DNA of 64,000 nucleotides, taken from NCBI RefSeq assembly GCF_047675955.1, contig NW_027328092.1, forward strand, positions 682,001 through 746,000. Direction: 5' to 3'. Below are positions 36,201 to 50,700 of this stretch, in pieces (the first letter of the stretch is position 1; each line of letters starts with the position of its first letter). Position numbers and translations under genes: made by a program. Source of the DNA: Chlorocebus sabaeus (lineage: Eukaryota; Chordata; Mammalia; Primates; Cercopithecidae). Below the pieces are notes generated by a model, which saw only the letters and a program-made list of their open reading frames with translations, ran no database searches and was not told the origin of the DNA.

Positions 36201-37501
36201 TGGTGAAAAAGGGAATATCTTCCGTTAAAAACTGGAAAGAATCTTTCTGAGAAACTACTTTGTGTTCTGTTAATTCATCTCACAGAGTTACAGCTTTCCC
36301 CTCAAGAAGCCTTTCGCTAAGACTGTTCTTCTGGAATTTTGAAAGTGATATTTGGAATCCCATAGAGGGCTATGGTGAAAAAGGAAAGATCTTCCGTTAA
36401 AAACTGGAAAGAACCTTTCTGAGAAATTGCTTTGTGTTCTTTTAATTCATCTCACAGAGTTACTGCGTTCCTCTCAAGAAGCCTTTCGCTAAGACTGTTC
36501 TTGTGGAATTTGCAAAGTGATATTTGGAAGCCCATATAGGGTTATGGTGAAAAAGGAAATATCTTCCGTTAAAAACTGGAAAGAAGCATTCTGAGAAACT
36601 GCTTTGTGTTCTCTTAGTTCATCTCACAGAGTTACAGCTTGCCCCTCTAGAAGCCTTTCGCTAAGACTGTTCTTGTGGAATTTGCAAAGTGACATTTGGA
36701 AGCCCATAGTGGGCTATGGTGAAAAAGGAAATATCCTAAGATAAAAACTGAAAAGAAGCTTTCTGAGAAACTGCCTTGTGTTCTGTTAATTCATCTCACA
36801 GGGTTACAGCTTTCTCCACAAGAAGCCTTTCGCTAAGACTGTTCTTGTGGAATTTCAAAGTGATATTTGTAAAGCCATAGAAGGATATGATGAAAAAGGA
36901 AATATCTTCTGTTAAAAACTGGAAAGAAGCTTTCTGAGAAACTGCTTTGTGTTCTGTTAATTCATCTCACAGAGATACAGCTTTCTCCTCAAGAAGTTTT
37001 CGCTAAGACTGTGCTTCTGGAATTTGGAAAGTGATATTTGGAAGCCCATAGAGGGCTACGGTGAAAAAGGAAATAACTTCCGTTAAAAAACAGGAAAGAA
37101 GCTTTCTGAGAAACTGCTTTGTGTTCTGCTAATTCATCTCAAGAGTTACAGCTTTCCCCTCAAGCAGTCTTTCGCTAAGACTGTTCTTGGGGAATTTGCA
37201 AAGTGATATTTGGAAGCCCATAGAAGGCTATGGTGAAAAAAGAAGTATCTTCCGTTAAAAAGTGGAAAGAATCTTTCTGAGAATCTGCTTTGTGTTCTGT
37301 TAATTCATCTCACAGTGATACAAATCTCTCCTCAAGTAACCTTTAGCTAAGGCTGATCTTGTGGCATTTGGAAAGTGATATTTGGAAGCCCATAGGGGGC
37401 TATGGTGAAAAAGGAAGTATCTTCCGTTAAAATCTGGAAGAAGATTTCTGAGAAACTACTTTGTGTTCTGTTAATTCATCTCAGAGACTTACATCTTTCC
37501 C
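27212..37501 (+). repeat. Super-unit A, 10,290 bp, 60 monomers
   Basis: First of three consecutive super-units of identical length. Sub-units are 27212-29784 (m1-m15h), 29785-32185 (m2-m15h, 14 monomers, 2401 bp), 32186-34757 (m2-m16) and 34758-37501 (full 16-mer). The four m3 haplotypes in order are CA, AA, AA, CC, and the m5 alleles are GCC, GAC, GCC, GCC. Markers shared by all three super-units: CTCAGGAAGCC near 31329, GTCAATTC near 31811, GTGCCCTG near 32832, GTGATAC near 37315 and GTGGCATTT near 37362. Confidence 0.92.
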
Positions 37502-40500
37502 CTCATGAAGCCTTTCCCTAAGACTCTTCTTGTGGAATTTGCAAAGTGATATTTCGAAGCCCACAGAGGGCTATGGTGAAAAAGGAGATATCCTAAGATA
37601 AAAACTGAAGAGAAACTTTCTGAGAAACTGCTCTGTATTCTCTTAATTCATCTCACAGAGTTACTGCGTTCCCCTCAAGAAGCCTTTCGCTAAGACTGTT
37701 CTTGTGGAATTTGAAAAGTGATATTTGGAAGCCCATAGAGGGTTATGGTGAAAAAGGAAAATCTTCCCTTAAAAACTGGAAAGAAGCTTCCTGAGAAACT
37801 GCTTTGTTTTCGGTTAATTCAACTCACAGTTACTGCTTTCTCCTCAAAAAGCCTTTCGCTAACACTGTTCTTATGCAATTTGCAAAGTGATATTTGGAAG
37901 CCCTTAGAGGGTTAAGGTGAAAAAGGACATATCTACCGTTAAAAACTGTAAAGAAGCTTTCTGAGAAACTGCTCTGTGTTCTGTTAATTCATCTCACAGT
38001 GTTACAGCATTCCCTTCAGGAAACCTTTCGCTAAGTCTGTTCTTGTGGAATATTCAAGGTGATATCTGGAAGCCCATAGAGTGCTATGGTGAAAAAGGAA
38101 ATATCTTCCGTTAAAAACTGGAAAGAAGCTTTCTGAGAAACTGCTCTGTGTTCTGTTAATTCATCTCACAGAGTTACAGCTTTCCCCTCAAGAAGCCTTT
38201 CGCTAAGACTGTTCTTGTGAAATTTGCACATTGATATCTGGAAGTCCATACAGGGCTACGGTGTAAAAGGAAATATCTTCCGATAAAAACTGGAAGGAAG
38301 CTTTATGAGAAACTGCTTTGTGTCCTGTTAATTCATCTCACAGAGTTACAGCCTTCCCTTCAAGATGCCTTTCGCTAAGACTCTTCTTGTGGAATTGGCA
38401 AAGTGTTATTTGGAAGCCCGTAGAGGTCTACGGTGAAAAAGGAAATATCTTCCTTTAAAAACTGGAAAGAAGCTTTCTGAGAAACTGCTTTGTGTTCTGT
38501 TAATTCATCTCACAGAGTCACTGCTTTCACCTCAAGAATCCTTTCGCTGAGACTCTTCATGTGGAAATTTCATAGTGATATTTTCAAGCCCATAGAGGGC
38601 TAAGGTGAAAAAGGAAATATCCTAAGATAAAAACTGAAAAGAAGCATTCTGAGAAACTACTTTGTGTTCTGTTAATTCATCTCACAGTGTTACAGCTTTG
38701 CCCTCAAGAAGCCTTTCGCGAAGACACTTCTTGTGGAATTTGCAAAGTGATATTTGGAAGCCCATAGAGGGCTATGGTGAAAAAGGAAATATCTTTTGTT
38801 AAAAACTGAAAGAGGCTTTCTGAGAAACTGCTCTGTGTTCTATTAATTCATCTCACAGAGTTACTGCTTTCCCAGAAAGAAGCCATTCTCTAAGATTCTT
38901 CTTGTGGATTTTTCAAAGTGATATTGGAAGCCCATAGAGGGCTATGGTGAAAAAGGGAATATCTTCCGTTAAAAACTGGAAAGAATCTTTCTGAGAAACT
39001 ACTTCGTGTTCTGTTAATTCATCTCACAGAGTTACAGCTTTCCCCTCAAGAAGCCTTTCGCTAAGACTGTTCTTCTGGAATTTTGAAAGTGATATTTGGA
39101 ATCCCATAGAGGGCTATGGTGAAAAAGGAAAGATCTTCCGTTAAAAACTGGAAAGAACCTTTCTGAGAAATTGCTTTGTGTTCTTTTAATTCATCTCACA
39201 GAGTTACTGCGTTCCTCTCAAGAAGCCTTTCGCTAAGACTGTTCTTGTGGAATTTGCAAAGTGATATTTGGAAGCCCATATAGGGTTATGGTGAAAAAGG
39301 AAATATCTTCCGTTAAAAACTGGAAAGAAGCATTCTGAGAAACTGCTTTGTGTTCTCTTAGTTCATCTCACAGAGTTACAGCTTGCCCCTCTAGAAGCCT
39401 TTCGCTAAGACTGTTCTTGTGGAATTTGCAAAGTGACATTTGGAAGCCCATAGTGGGCTATGGTGAAAAAGGAAATATCCTAAGATAAAAACTGAAAAGA
39501 AGCTTTCTGAGAAACTGCCTTGTGTTCTGTTAATTCATCTCACAGGGTTACAGCTTTCTCCACAAGAAGCCTTTCGCTAAGACTGTTCTTGTGGAATTTC
39601 AAAGTGATATTTGTAAAGCCATAGAAGGATATGATGAAAAAGGAAATATCTTCTGTTAAAAACTGGAAAGAAGCTTTCTGAGAAACTGCTTTGTGTTCTG
39701 TTAATTCATCTCACAGAGATACAGCTTTCTCCTCAAGAAGTTTTCGCTAAGACTGTGCTTCTGGAATTTGGAAAGTGATATTTGGAAGCCCATAGAGGGC
39801 TACGGTGAAAAAGGAAATAACTTCCGTTAAAAAACAGGAAAGAAGCTTTCTGAGAAACTGCTTTGTGTTCTGCTAATTCATCTCAAGAGTTACAGCTTTC
39901 CCCTCAAGCAGTCTTTCGCTAAGACTGTTCTTGGGGAATTTGCAAAGTGATATTTGGAAGCCCATAGAGGGCTATGGTGAAAAAGGAAATATCCTAAGAT
40001 AAAAACTGGGAAGAATCTTTCTGAGAAATTGCTTTGTGTTCTGTTAATTCATCTCACAGAGTTACTGCATTCCCCTCAAGAAGCCTTTCGCTAAGACTGT
40101 TCTTGTGGAATTTGAAAAGTGATATTTGGAAGCCCATAGAGGGTTATGGTGAAAAAGGAAAATCTTCCCTTAAAAACTGGAAAGAAGCTTCCTGAGAAAC
40201 TGCTTTGTGTTCGGTTAATTCAACTCACAGTTACTGCTTTCTCCTCAAAAAGCCTTTCGCTAACACTGTTCTTATGCAATTTGCAAAGTGATATTTGGAA
40301 GCCCTTAGAGGGTTAAGGTGAAAAAGGAAATATCTACCGTTAAAAACTGTAAAGAAGCTTTCTGAGAAACTGCTCTGTGTTCTGTTAATTCATCTCACAG
40401 TGTTACAGCATTCCCTTCAGGAAGCCTTTCGCTAAGTCTGTTCTTGTGGAATATTCAAGGTGATATCTGGAAGCCCATAGAGTGCTATGGTGAAAAAGGA

Positions 40501-43500
40501 AATATCTTCCGTTAAAAACTGGAAAGAAGCTTTCTGAGAAACTGCTCTGTGTTCTGTTAATTCATCTCACAGAGTTACAGCTTTCCCCTCAAGAAGACTT
40601 TCGCTAAGACTGTTCTTGTGAAATTTGCACATTGATATCTGGAAGTCCATACAGGGCTACGGTGTAAAAGGAAATATCTTCCGATAAAAACTGGAAGGAA
40701 GCTTTATGAGAAACTGCTTTGTGTCCTGTTAATTCATCTCACAGAGTTACAGCCTTCCCTTCAAGATGCCTTTCGCTAAGACTCTTCTTGTGGAATTGGC
40801 AAAGTGTTATTTGGAAGCCCGTAGAGGTCTACGGTGAAAAAGGAAATATCTTCCTTTAAAAACTGGAAAGAAGCTTTCTGAGAAACTGCTTTGTGTTCTG
40901 TTAATTCATCTCACAGAGTCACTGCTTTCACCTCAAGAATCCTTTCGCTGAGACTCTTCATGTGGAAATTTCATAGTGATATTTTCAAGCCCATAGAGGG
41001 CTAAGGTGAAAAAGGAAATATCCTAAGATAAAAACTGAAAAGAAGCATTCTGAGAAACTACTTTGTGTTCTGTTAATTCATCTCACAGTGTTACAGCTTT
41101 GCCCTCAAGAAGCCTTTCGCGAAGACACTTCTTGTGGAATTTGCAAAGTGATATTTGGAAGCCCATAGAGGGCTATGGTGAAAAAGGAAATATCTTTTGT
41201 TAAAAACTGAAAGAGGCTTTCTGAGAAACTGCTCTGTGTTCTATTAATTCATCTCACAGAGTTACTGCTTTCCCAGAAAGAAGCCATTCTCTAAGATTCT
41301 TCTTGTGGATTTTTCAAAGTGATATTGGAAGCCCATAGAGGGCTATGGTGAAAAAGGGAATATCTTCCGTTAAAAACTGGAAAGAATCTTTCTGAGAAAC
41401 TACTTTGTGTTCTGTTAATTCATCTCACAGAGTTACAGCTTTCCCCTCAAGAAGCCTTTCGCTAAGACTGTTCTTCTGGAATTTTGAAAGTGATATTTGG
41501 AATCCCATAGAGGGCTATGGTGAAAAAGGAAAGATCTTCCGTTAAAAACTGGAAAGAACCTTTCTGAGAAATTGCTTTGTGTTCTTTTAATTCATCTCAC
41601 AGAGTTACTGCGTTCCTCTCAGGAAGCCTTTCGCTAAGACTGTTCTTGTGGAATTTGCAAAGTGATATTTGGAAGCCCATATAGGGTTATGGTGAAAAAG
41701 GAAATATCTTCCGTTAAAAACTGGAAAGAAGCATTCTGAGAAACTGCTTTGTGTTCTCTTAGTTCATCTCACAGAGTTACAGCTTGCCCCTCTAGAAGCC
41801 TTTCGCTAAGACTGTTCTTGTGGAATTTGCAAAGTGACATTTGGAAGCCCATAGTGGGCTATGGTGAAAAAGGAAATATCCTAAGATAAAAACTGAAAAG
41901 AAGCTTTCTGAGAAACTGCCTTGTGTTCTGTTAATTCATCTCACAGGGTTACAGCTTTCTCCACAAGAAGCCTTTCGCTAAGACTGTTCTTGTGGAATTT
42001 CAAAGTGATATTTGTAAAGCCATAGAAGGATATGATGAAAAAGGAAATATCTTCTGTTAAAAACTGGAAAGAAGCTTTCTGAGAAACTGCTTTGTGTTCT
42101 GTCAATTCATCTCACAGAGATACAGCTTTCTCCTCAAGAAGTTTTCGCTAAGACTGTGCTTCTGGAATTTGGAAAGTGATATTTGGAAGCCCATAGAGGG
42201 CTACGGTGAAAAAGGAAATAACTTCCGTTAAAAAACAGGAAAGAAGCTTTCTGAGAAACTGCTTTGTGTTCTGCTAATTCATCTCAAGAGTTACAGCTTT
42301 CCCCTCAAGCAGTCTTTCGCTAAGACTGTTCTTGGGGAATTTGCAAAGTGATATTTGGAAGCCCATAGAGGGCTATGGTGAAAAAGGAAATATCCTAAGA
42401 TAAAAACTGGGAAGAATCTTTCTGAGAAATTGCTTTGTGTTCTGTTAATTCATCTCACAGAGTTACTGCATTCGCCTCAAGAAGCCTTTCGCTAAGACTG
42501 TTCTTGTGGAATTTGAAAAGTGATATTTGGAAGCCCATAGAGGGTTATGGTGAAAAAGGAAAATCTTCCCTTAAAAACTGGAAAGAAGCTTCCTGAGAAA
42601 CTGCTTTGTGTTCGGTTAATTCAACTCACAGTTACTGCTTTCTCCTCAAAAAGCCTTTCGCTAACACTGTTCTTATGCAATTTGCAAAGTGATATTTGGA
42701 AGCCCTTAGAGGGTTAAGGTGAAAAAGGAAATATCTACCGTTAAAAACTGTAAAGAAGCTTTCTGAGAAACTGCTCTGTGTTCTGTTAATTCATCTCACA
42801 GTGTTACAGCATTCCCTTCAGGAAGCCTTTCGCTAAGTCTGTTCTTGTGGAATATTCAAGGTGATATCTGGAAGCCCATAGAGTGCTATGGTGAAAAAGG
42901 AAATATCTTCCGTTAAAAACTGGAAAGAAGCTTTCTGAGAAACTGCTCTGTGTTCTGTTAATTCATCTCACAGAGTTACAGCTTTCCCCTCAAGAAGCCT
43001 TTCGCTAAGACTGTTCTTGTGAAATTTGCACATTGATATCTGGAAGTCCATACAGGGCTACGGTGTAAAAGGAAATATCTTCCGATAAAAACTGGAAGGA
43101 AGCTTTATGAGAAACTGCTTTGTGCCCTGTTAATTCATCTCACAGAGTTACAGCCTTCCCTTCAAGATGCCTTTCGCTAAGACTCTTCTTGTGGAATTGG
43201 CAAAGTGTTATTTGGAAGCCCGTAGAGGTCTACGGTGAAAAAGGAAATATCTTCCTTTAAAAACTGGAAAGAAGCTTTCTGAGAAACTGCTTTGTGTTCT
43301 GTTAATTCATCTCACAGAGTCACTGCTTTCACCTCAAGAATCCTTTCGCTGAGACTCTTCATGTGGAAATTTCATAGTGATATTTTCAAGCCCATAGAGG
43401 GCTAAGGTGAAAAAGGAAATATCCTAAGATAAAAACTGAAAAGAAGCATTCTGAGAAACTACTTTGTGTTCTGTTAATTCATCTCACAGTGTTACAGCTT

Positions 43501-46500
43501 TGCCCTCAAGAAGCCTTTCGCGAAGACACTTCTTGTGGAATTTGCAAAGTGATATTTGGAAGCCCATAGAGGGCTATGGTGAAAAAGGAAATATCTTTTG
43601 TTAAAAACTGAAAGAGGCTTTCTGAGAAACTGCTCTGTGTTCTATTAATTCATCTCACAGAGTTACTGCTTTCCCAGAAAGAAGCCATTCTCTAAGATTC
43701 TTCTTGTGGATTTTTCAAAGTGATATTGGAAGCCCATAGAGGGCTATGGTGAAAAAGGGAATATCTTCCGTTAAAAACTGGAAAGAATCTTTCTGAGAAA
43801 CTACTTTGTGTTCTGTTAATTCATCTCACAGAGTTACAGCTTTCCCCTCAAGAAGCCTTTCGCTAAGACTGTTCTTCTGGAATTTTGAAAGTGATATTTG
43901 GAATCCCATAGAGGGCTATGGTGAAAAAGGAAAGATCTTCCGTTAAAAACTGGAAAGAACCTTTCTGAGAAATTGCTTTGTGTTCTTTTAATTCATCTCA
44001 CAGAGTTACTGCGTTCCTCTCAAGAAGCCTTTCGCTAAGACTGTTCTTGTGGAATTTGCAAAGTGATATTTGGAAGCCCATATAGGGTTATGGTGAAAAA
44101 GGAAATATCTTCCGTTAAAAACTGGAAAGAAGCATTCTGAGAAACTGCTTTGTGTTCTCTTAGTTCATCTCACAGAGTTACAGCTTGCCCCTCTAGAAGC
44201 CTTTCGCTAAGACTGTTCTTGTGGAATTTGCAAAGTGACATTTGGAAGCCCATAGTGGGCTATGGTGAAAAAGGAAATATCCTAAGATAAAAACTGAAAA
44301 GAAGCTTTCTGAGAAACTGCCTTGTGTTCTGTTAATTCATCTCACAGGGTTACAGCTTTCTCCACAAGAAGCCTTTCGCTAAGACTGTTCTTGTGGAATT
44401 TCAAAGTGATATTTGTAAAGCCATAGAAGGATATGATGAAAAAGGAAATATCTTCTGTTAAAAACTGGAAAGAAGCTTTCTGAGAAACTGCTTTGTGTTC
44501 TGTTAATTCATCTCACAGAGATACAGCTTTCTCCTCAAGAAGTTTTCGCTAAGACTGTGCTTCTGGAATTTGGAAAGTGATATTTGGAAGCCCATAGAGG
44601 GCTACGGTGAAAAAGGAAATAACTTCCGTTAAAAAACAGGAAAGAAGCTTTCTGAGAAACTGCTTTGTGTTCTGCTAATTCATCTCAAGAGTTACAGCTT
44701 TCCCCTCAAGCAGTCTTTCGCTAAGACTGTTCTTGGGGAATTTGCAAAGTGATATTTGGAAGCCCATAGAGGGCTATGGTGAAAAAAGAAGTATCTTCCG
44801 TTAAAAAGTGGAAAGAATCTTTCTGAGAATCTGCTTTGTGTTCTGTTAATTCATCTCACAGTGTTACAAATCTCTCCTCAAGTAACCTTTAGCTAAGGCT
44901 GATCTTGTGGAATTTGGAAAGTGATATTTGGAAGCCCATAGGGGGCTATGGTGAAAAAGGAAGTATCTTCCGTTAAAATCTGGAAGAAGATTTCTGAGAA
45001 ACTACTTTGTGTTCTGTTAATTCATCTCAGAGACTTACATCTTTCCCCTCATGAAGCCTTTCCCTAAGACTCTTCTTGTGGAATTTGCAAAGTGATATTT
45101 CGAAGCCCACAGAGGGCTATGGTGAAAAAGGAGATATCCTAAGATAAAAACTGAAGAGAAACTTTCTGAGAAACTGCTCTGTATTCTCTTAATTCATCTC
45201 ACAGAGTTACTGCGTTCCCCTCAAGAAGCCTTTCGCTAAGACTGTTCTTGTGGAATTTGAAAAGTGATATTTGGAAGCCCATAGAGGGTTATGGTGAAAA
45301 AGGAAAATCTTCCCTTAAAAACTGGAAAGAAGCTTCCTGAGAAACTGCTTTGTGTTCGGTTAATTCAACTCACAGTTACTGCTTTCTCCTCAAAAAGCCT
45401 TTCGCTAACACTGTTCTTATGCAATTTGCAAAGTGATATTTGGAAGCCCTTAGAGGGTTAAGGTGAAAAAGGACCTATCTACCGTTAAAAACTGTAAAGA
45501 AGCTTTCTGAGAAACTGCTCTGTGTTCTGTTAATTCATCTCACAGTGTTACAGCATTCCCTTCAGGAAGCCTTTCGCTAAGTCTGTTCTTGTGGAATATT
45601 CAAGGTGATATCTGGAAGCCCATAGAGTGCTATGGTGAAAAAGGAAATATCTTCCGTTAAAAACTGGAAAGAAGCTTTCTGAGAAACTGCTCTGTGTTCT
45701 GTTAATTCATCTCACAGAGTTACAGCTTTCCCCTCAAGAAGCCTTTCGCTAAGACTGTTCTTGTGAAATTTGCACATTGATATCTGGAAGTCCATACAGG
45801 GCTACGGTGTAAAAGGAAATATCTTCCGATAAAAACTGGAAGGAAGCTTTATGAGAAACTGCTTTGTGTCCTGTTAATTCATCTCACAGAGTTACAGCCT
45901 TCCCTTCAAGATGCCTTTCGCTAAGACTCTTCTTGTGGAATTGGCAAAGTGTTATTTGGAAGCCCGTAGAGGTCTACGGTGAAAAAGGAAATATCTTCCT
46001 TTAAAAACTGGAAAGAAGCTTTCTGAGAAACTGCTTTGTGTTCTGTTAATTCATCTCACAGAGTCACTGCTTTCACCTCAAGAATCCTTTCGCTGAGACT
46101 CTTCATGTGGAAATTTCATAGTGATATTTTCAAGCCCATAGAGGGCTAAGGTGAAAAAGGAAATATCCTAAGATAAAAACTGAAAAGAAGCATTCTGAGA
46201 AACTACTTTGTGTTCTGTTAATTCATCTCACAGTGTTACAGCTTTGCCCTCAAGAAGCCTTTCGCGAAGACACTTCTTGTGGAATTTGCAAAGTGATATT
46301 TGGAAGCCCATAGAGGGCTATGGTGAAAAAGGAAATATCTTTTGTTAAAAACTGAAAGAGGCTTTCTGAGAAACTGCTCTGTGTTCTATTAATTCATCTC
46401 ACAGAGTTACTGCTTTCCCAGAAAGAAGCCATTCTCTAAGATTCTTCTTGTGGATTTTTCAAAGTGATATTGGAAGCCCATAGAGGGCTATGGTGAAAAA

Positions 46501-47791
46501 GGGAATATCTTCCGTTAAAAACTGGAAAGAATCTTTCTGAGAAACTACTTTGTGTTCTGTTAATTCATCTCACAGAGTTACAGCTTTCCCCTCAAGAAGC
46601 CTTTCGCTAAGACTGTTCTTCTGGAATTTTGAAAGTGATATTTGGAATCCCATAGAGGGCTATGGTGAAAAAGGAAAGATCTTCCGTTAAAAACTGGAAA
46701 GAACCTTTCTGAGAAATTGCTTTGTGTTCTTTTAATTCATCTCACAGAGTTACTGCGTTCCTCTCAAGAAGCCTTTCGCTAAGACTGTTCTTGTGGAATT
46801 TGCAAAGTGATATTTGGAAGCCCATATAGGGTTATGGTGAAAAAGGAAATATCTTCCGTTAAAAACTGGAAAGAAGCATTCTGAGAAACTGCTTTGTGTT
46901 CTCTTAGTTCATCTCACAGAGTTACAGCTTGCCCCTCTAGAAGCCTTTCGCTAAGACTGTTCTTGTGGAATTTGCAAAGTGACATTTGGAAGCCCATAGT
47001 GGGCTATGGTGAAAAAGGAAATATCCTAAGATAAAAACTGAAAAGAAGCTTTCTGAGAAACTGCCTTGTGTTCTGTTAATTCATCTCACAGGGTTACAGC
47101 TTTCTCCACAAGAAGCCTTTCGCTAAGACTGTTCTTGTGGAATTTCAAAGTGATATTTGTAAAGCCATAGAAGGATATGATGAAAAAGGAAATATCTTCT
47201 GTTAAAAACTGGAAAGAAGCTTTCTGAGAAACTGCTTTGTGTTCTGTTAATTCATCTCACAGAGATACAGCTTTCTCCTCAAGAAGTTTTCGCTAAGACT
47301 GTGCTTCTGGAATTTGGAAAGTGATATTTGGAAGCCCATAGAGGGCTACGGTGAAAAAGGAAATAACTTCCGTTAAAAAACAGGAAAGAAGCTTTCTGAG
47401 AAACTGCTTTGTGTTCTGCTAATTCATCTCAAGAGTTACAGCTTTCCCCTCAAGCAGTCTTTCGCTAAGACTGTTCTTGGGGAATTTGCAAAGTGATATT
47501 TGGAAGCCCATAGAAGGCTATGGTGAAAAAAGAAGTATCTTCCGTTAAAAAGTGGAAAGAATCTTTCTGAGAATCTGCTTTGTGTTCTGTTAATTCATCT
47601 CACAGTGATACAAATCTCTCCTCAAGTAACCTTTAGCTAAGGCTGATCTTGTGGCATTTGGAAAGTGATATTTGGAAGCCCATAGGGGGCTATGGTGAAA
47701 AAGGAAGTATCTTCCGTTAAAATCTGGAAGAAGATTTCTGAGAAACTACTTTGTGTTCTGTTAATTCATCTCAGAGACTTACATCTTTCCC
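37502..47791 (+). repeat. Super-unit B, 10,290 bp, 60 monomers
   Basis: Sub-units 37502-40074, 40075-42475, 42476-45047 and 45048-47791 repeat super-unit A in the same order with the same m3 and m5 markers. Differences from A found by eye are T at 37808 (A has G at 27518) and A at 38023 (A has G at 27733). The variant TAGAAGG at its right end (A at 47515) is shared with super-unit A at 37225. Confidence 0.92.
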
Positions 47792-50700
47792 CTCATGAAG
47801 CCTTTCCCTAAGACTCTTCTTGTGGAATTTGCAAAGTGATATTTCGAAGCCCACAGAGGGCTATGGTGAAAAAGGAGATATCCTAAGATAAAAACTGAAG
47901 AGAAACTTTCTGAGAAACTGCTCTGTATTCTCTTAATTCATCTCACAGAGTTACTGCGTTCCCCTCAAGAAGCCTTTCGCTAAGACTGTTCTTGTGGAAT
48001 TTGAAAAGTGATATTTGGAAGCCCATAGAGGGTTATGGTGAAAAAGGAAAATCTTCCCTTAAAAACTGGAAAGAAGCTTCCTGAGAAACTGCTTTGTTTT
48101 CGGTTAATTCAACTCACAGTTACTGCTTTCTCCTCAAAAAGCCTTTCGCTAACACTGTTCTTATGCAATTTGCAAAGTGATATTTGGAAGCCCTTAGAGG
48201 GTTAAGGTGAAAAAGGACATATCTACCGTTAAAAACTGTAAAGAAGCTTTCTGAGAAACTGCTCTGTGTTCTGTTAATTCATCTCACAGTGTTACAGCAT
48301 TCCCTTCAGGAAACCTTTCGCTAAGTCTGTTCTTGTGGAATATTCAAGGTGATATCTGGAAGCCCATAGAGTGCTATGGTGAAAAAGGAAATATCTTCCG
48401 TTAAAAACTGGAAAGAAGCTTTCTGAGAAACTGCTCTGTGTTCTGTTAATTCATCTCACAGAGTTACAGCTTTCCCCTCAAGAAGCCTTTCGCTAAGACT
48501 GTTCTTGTGAAATTTGCACATTGATATCTGGAAGTCCATACAGGGCTACGGTGTAAAAGGAAATATCTTCCGATAAAAACTGGAAGGAAGCTTTATGAGA
48601 AACTGCTTTGTGTCCTGTTAATTCATCTCACAGAGTTACAGCCTTCCCTTCAAGATGCCTTTCGCTAAGACTCTTCTTGTGGAATTGGCAAAGTGTTATT
48701 TGGAAGCCCGTAGAGGTCTACGGTGAAAAAGGAAATATCTTCCTTTAAAAACTGGAAAGAAGCTTTCTGAGAAACTGCTTTGTGTTCTGTTAATTCATCT
48801 CACAGAGTCACTGCTTTCACCTCAAGAATCCTTTCGCTGAGACTCTTCATGTGGAAATTTCATAGTGATATTTTCAAGCCCATAGAGGGCTAAGGTGAAA
48901 AAGGAAATATCCTAAGATAAAAACTGAAAAGAAGCATTCTGAGAAACTACTTTGTGTTCTGTTAATTCATCTCACAGTGTTACAGCTTTGCCCTCAAGAA
49001 GCCTTTCGCGAAGACACTTCTTGTGGAATTTGCAAAGTGATATTTGGAAGCCCATAGAGGGCTATGGTGAAAAAGGAAATATCTTTTGTTAAAAACTGAA
49101 AGAGGCTTTCTGAGAAACTGCTCTGTGTTCTATTAATTCATCTCACAGAGTTACTGCTTTCCCAGAAAGAAGCCATTCTCTAAGATTCTTCTTGTGGATT
49201 TTTCAAAGTGATATTGGAAGCCCATAGAGGGCTATGGTGAAAAAGGGAATATCTTCCGTTAAAAACTGGAAAGAATCTTTCTGAGAAACTACTTCGTGTT
49301 CTGTTAATTCATCTCACAGAGTTACAGCTTTCCCCTCAAGAAGCCTTTCGCTAAGACTGTTCTTCTGGAATTTTGAAAGTGATATTTGGAATCCCATAGA
49401 GGGCTATGGTGAAAAAGGAAAGATCTTCCGTTAAAAACTGGAAAGAACCTTTCTGAGAAATTGCTTTGTGTTCTTTTAATTCATCTCACAGAGTTACTGC
49501 GTTCCTCTCAAGAAGCCTTTCGCTAAGACTGTTCTTGTGGAATTTGCAAAGTGATATTTGGAAGCCCATATAGGGTTATGGTGAAAAAGGAAATATCTTC
49601 CGTTAAAAACTGGAAAGAAGCATTCTGAGAAACTGCTTTGTGTTCTCTTAGTTCATCTCACAGAGTTACAGCTTGCCCCTCTAGAAGCCTTTCGCTAAGA
49701 CTGTTCTTGTGGAATTTGCAAAGTGACATTTGGAAGCCCATAGTGGGCTATGGTGAAAAAGGAAATATCCTAAGATAAAAACTGAAAAGAAGCTTTCTGA
49801 GAAACTGCCTTGTGTTCTGTTAATTCATCTCACAGGGTTACAGCTTTCTCCACAAGAAGCCTTTCGCTAAGACTGTTCTTGTGGAATTTCAAAGTGATAT
49901 TTGTAAAGCCATAGAAGGATATGATGAAAAAGGAAATATCTTCTGTTAAAAACTGGAAAGAAGCTTTCTGAGAAACTGCTTTGTGTTCTGTTAATTCATC
50001 TCACAGAGATACAGCTTTCTCCTCAAGAAGTTTTCGCTAAGACTGTGCTTCTGGAATTTGGAAAGTGATATTTGGAAGCCCATAGAGGGCTACGGTGAAA
50101 AAGGAAATAACTTCCGTTAAAAAACAGGAAAGAAGCTTTCTGAGAAACTGCTTTGTGTTCTGCTAATTCATCTCAAGAGTTACAGCTTTCCCCTCAAGCA
50201 GTCTTTCGCTAAGACTGTTCTTGGGGAATTTGCAAAGTGATATTTGGAAGCCCATAGAGGGCTATGGTGAAAAAGGAAATATCCTAAGATAAAAACTGGG
50301 AAGAATCTTTCTGAGAAATTGCTTTGTGTTCTGTTAATTCATCTCACAGAGTTACTGCATTCCCCTCAAGAAGCCTTTCGCTAAGACTGTTCTTGTGGAA
50401 TTTGAAAAGTGATATTTGGAAGCCCATAGAGGGTTATGGTGAAAAAGGAAAATCTTCCCTTAAAAACTGGAAAGAAGCTTCCTGAGAAACTGCTTTGTGT
50501 TCGGTTAATTCAACTCACAGTTACTGCTTTCTCCTCAAAAAGCCTTTCGCTAACACTGTTCTTATGCAATTTGCAAAGTGATATTTGGAAGCCCTTAGAG
50601 GGTTAAGGTGAAAAAGGAAATATCTACCGTTAAAAACTGTAAAGAAGCTTTCTGAGAAACTGCTCTGTGTTCTGTTAATTCATCTCACAGTGTTACAGCA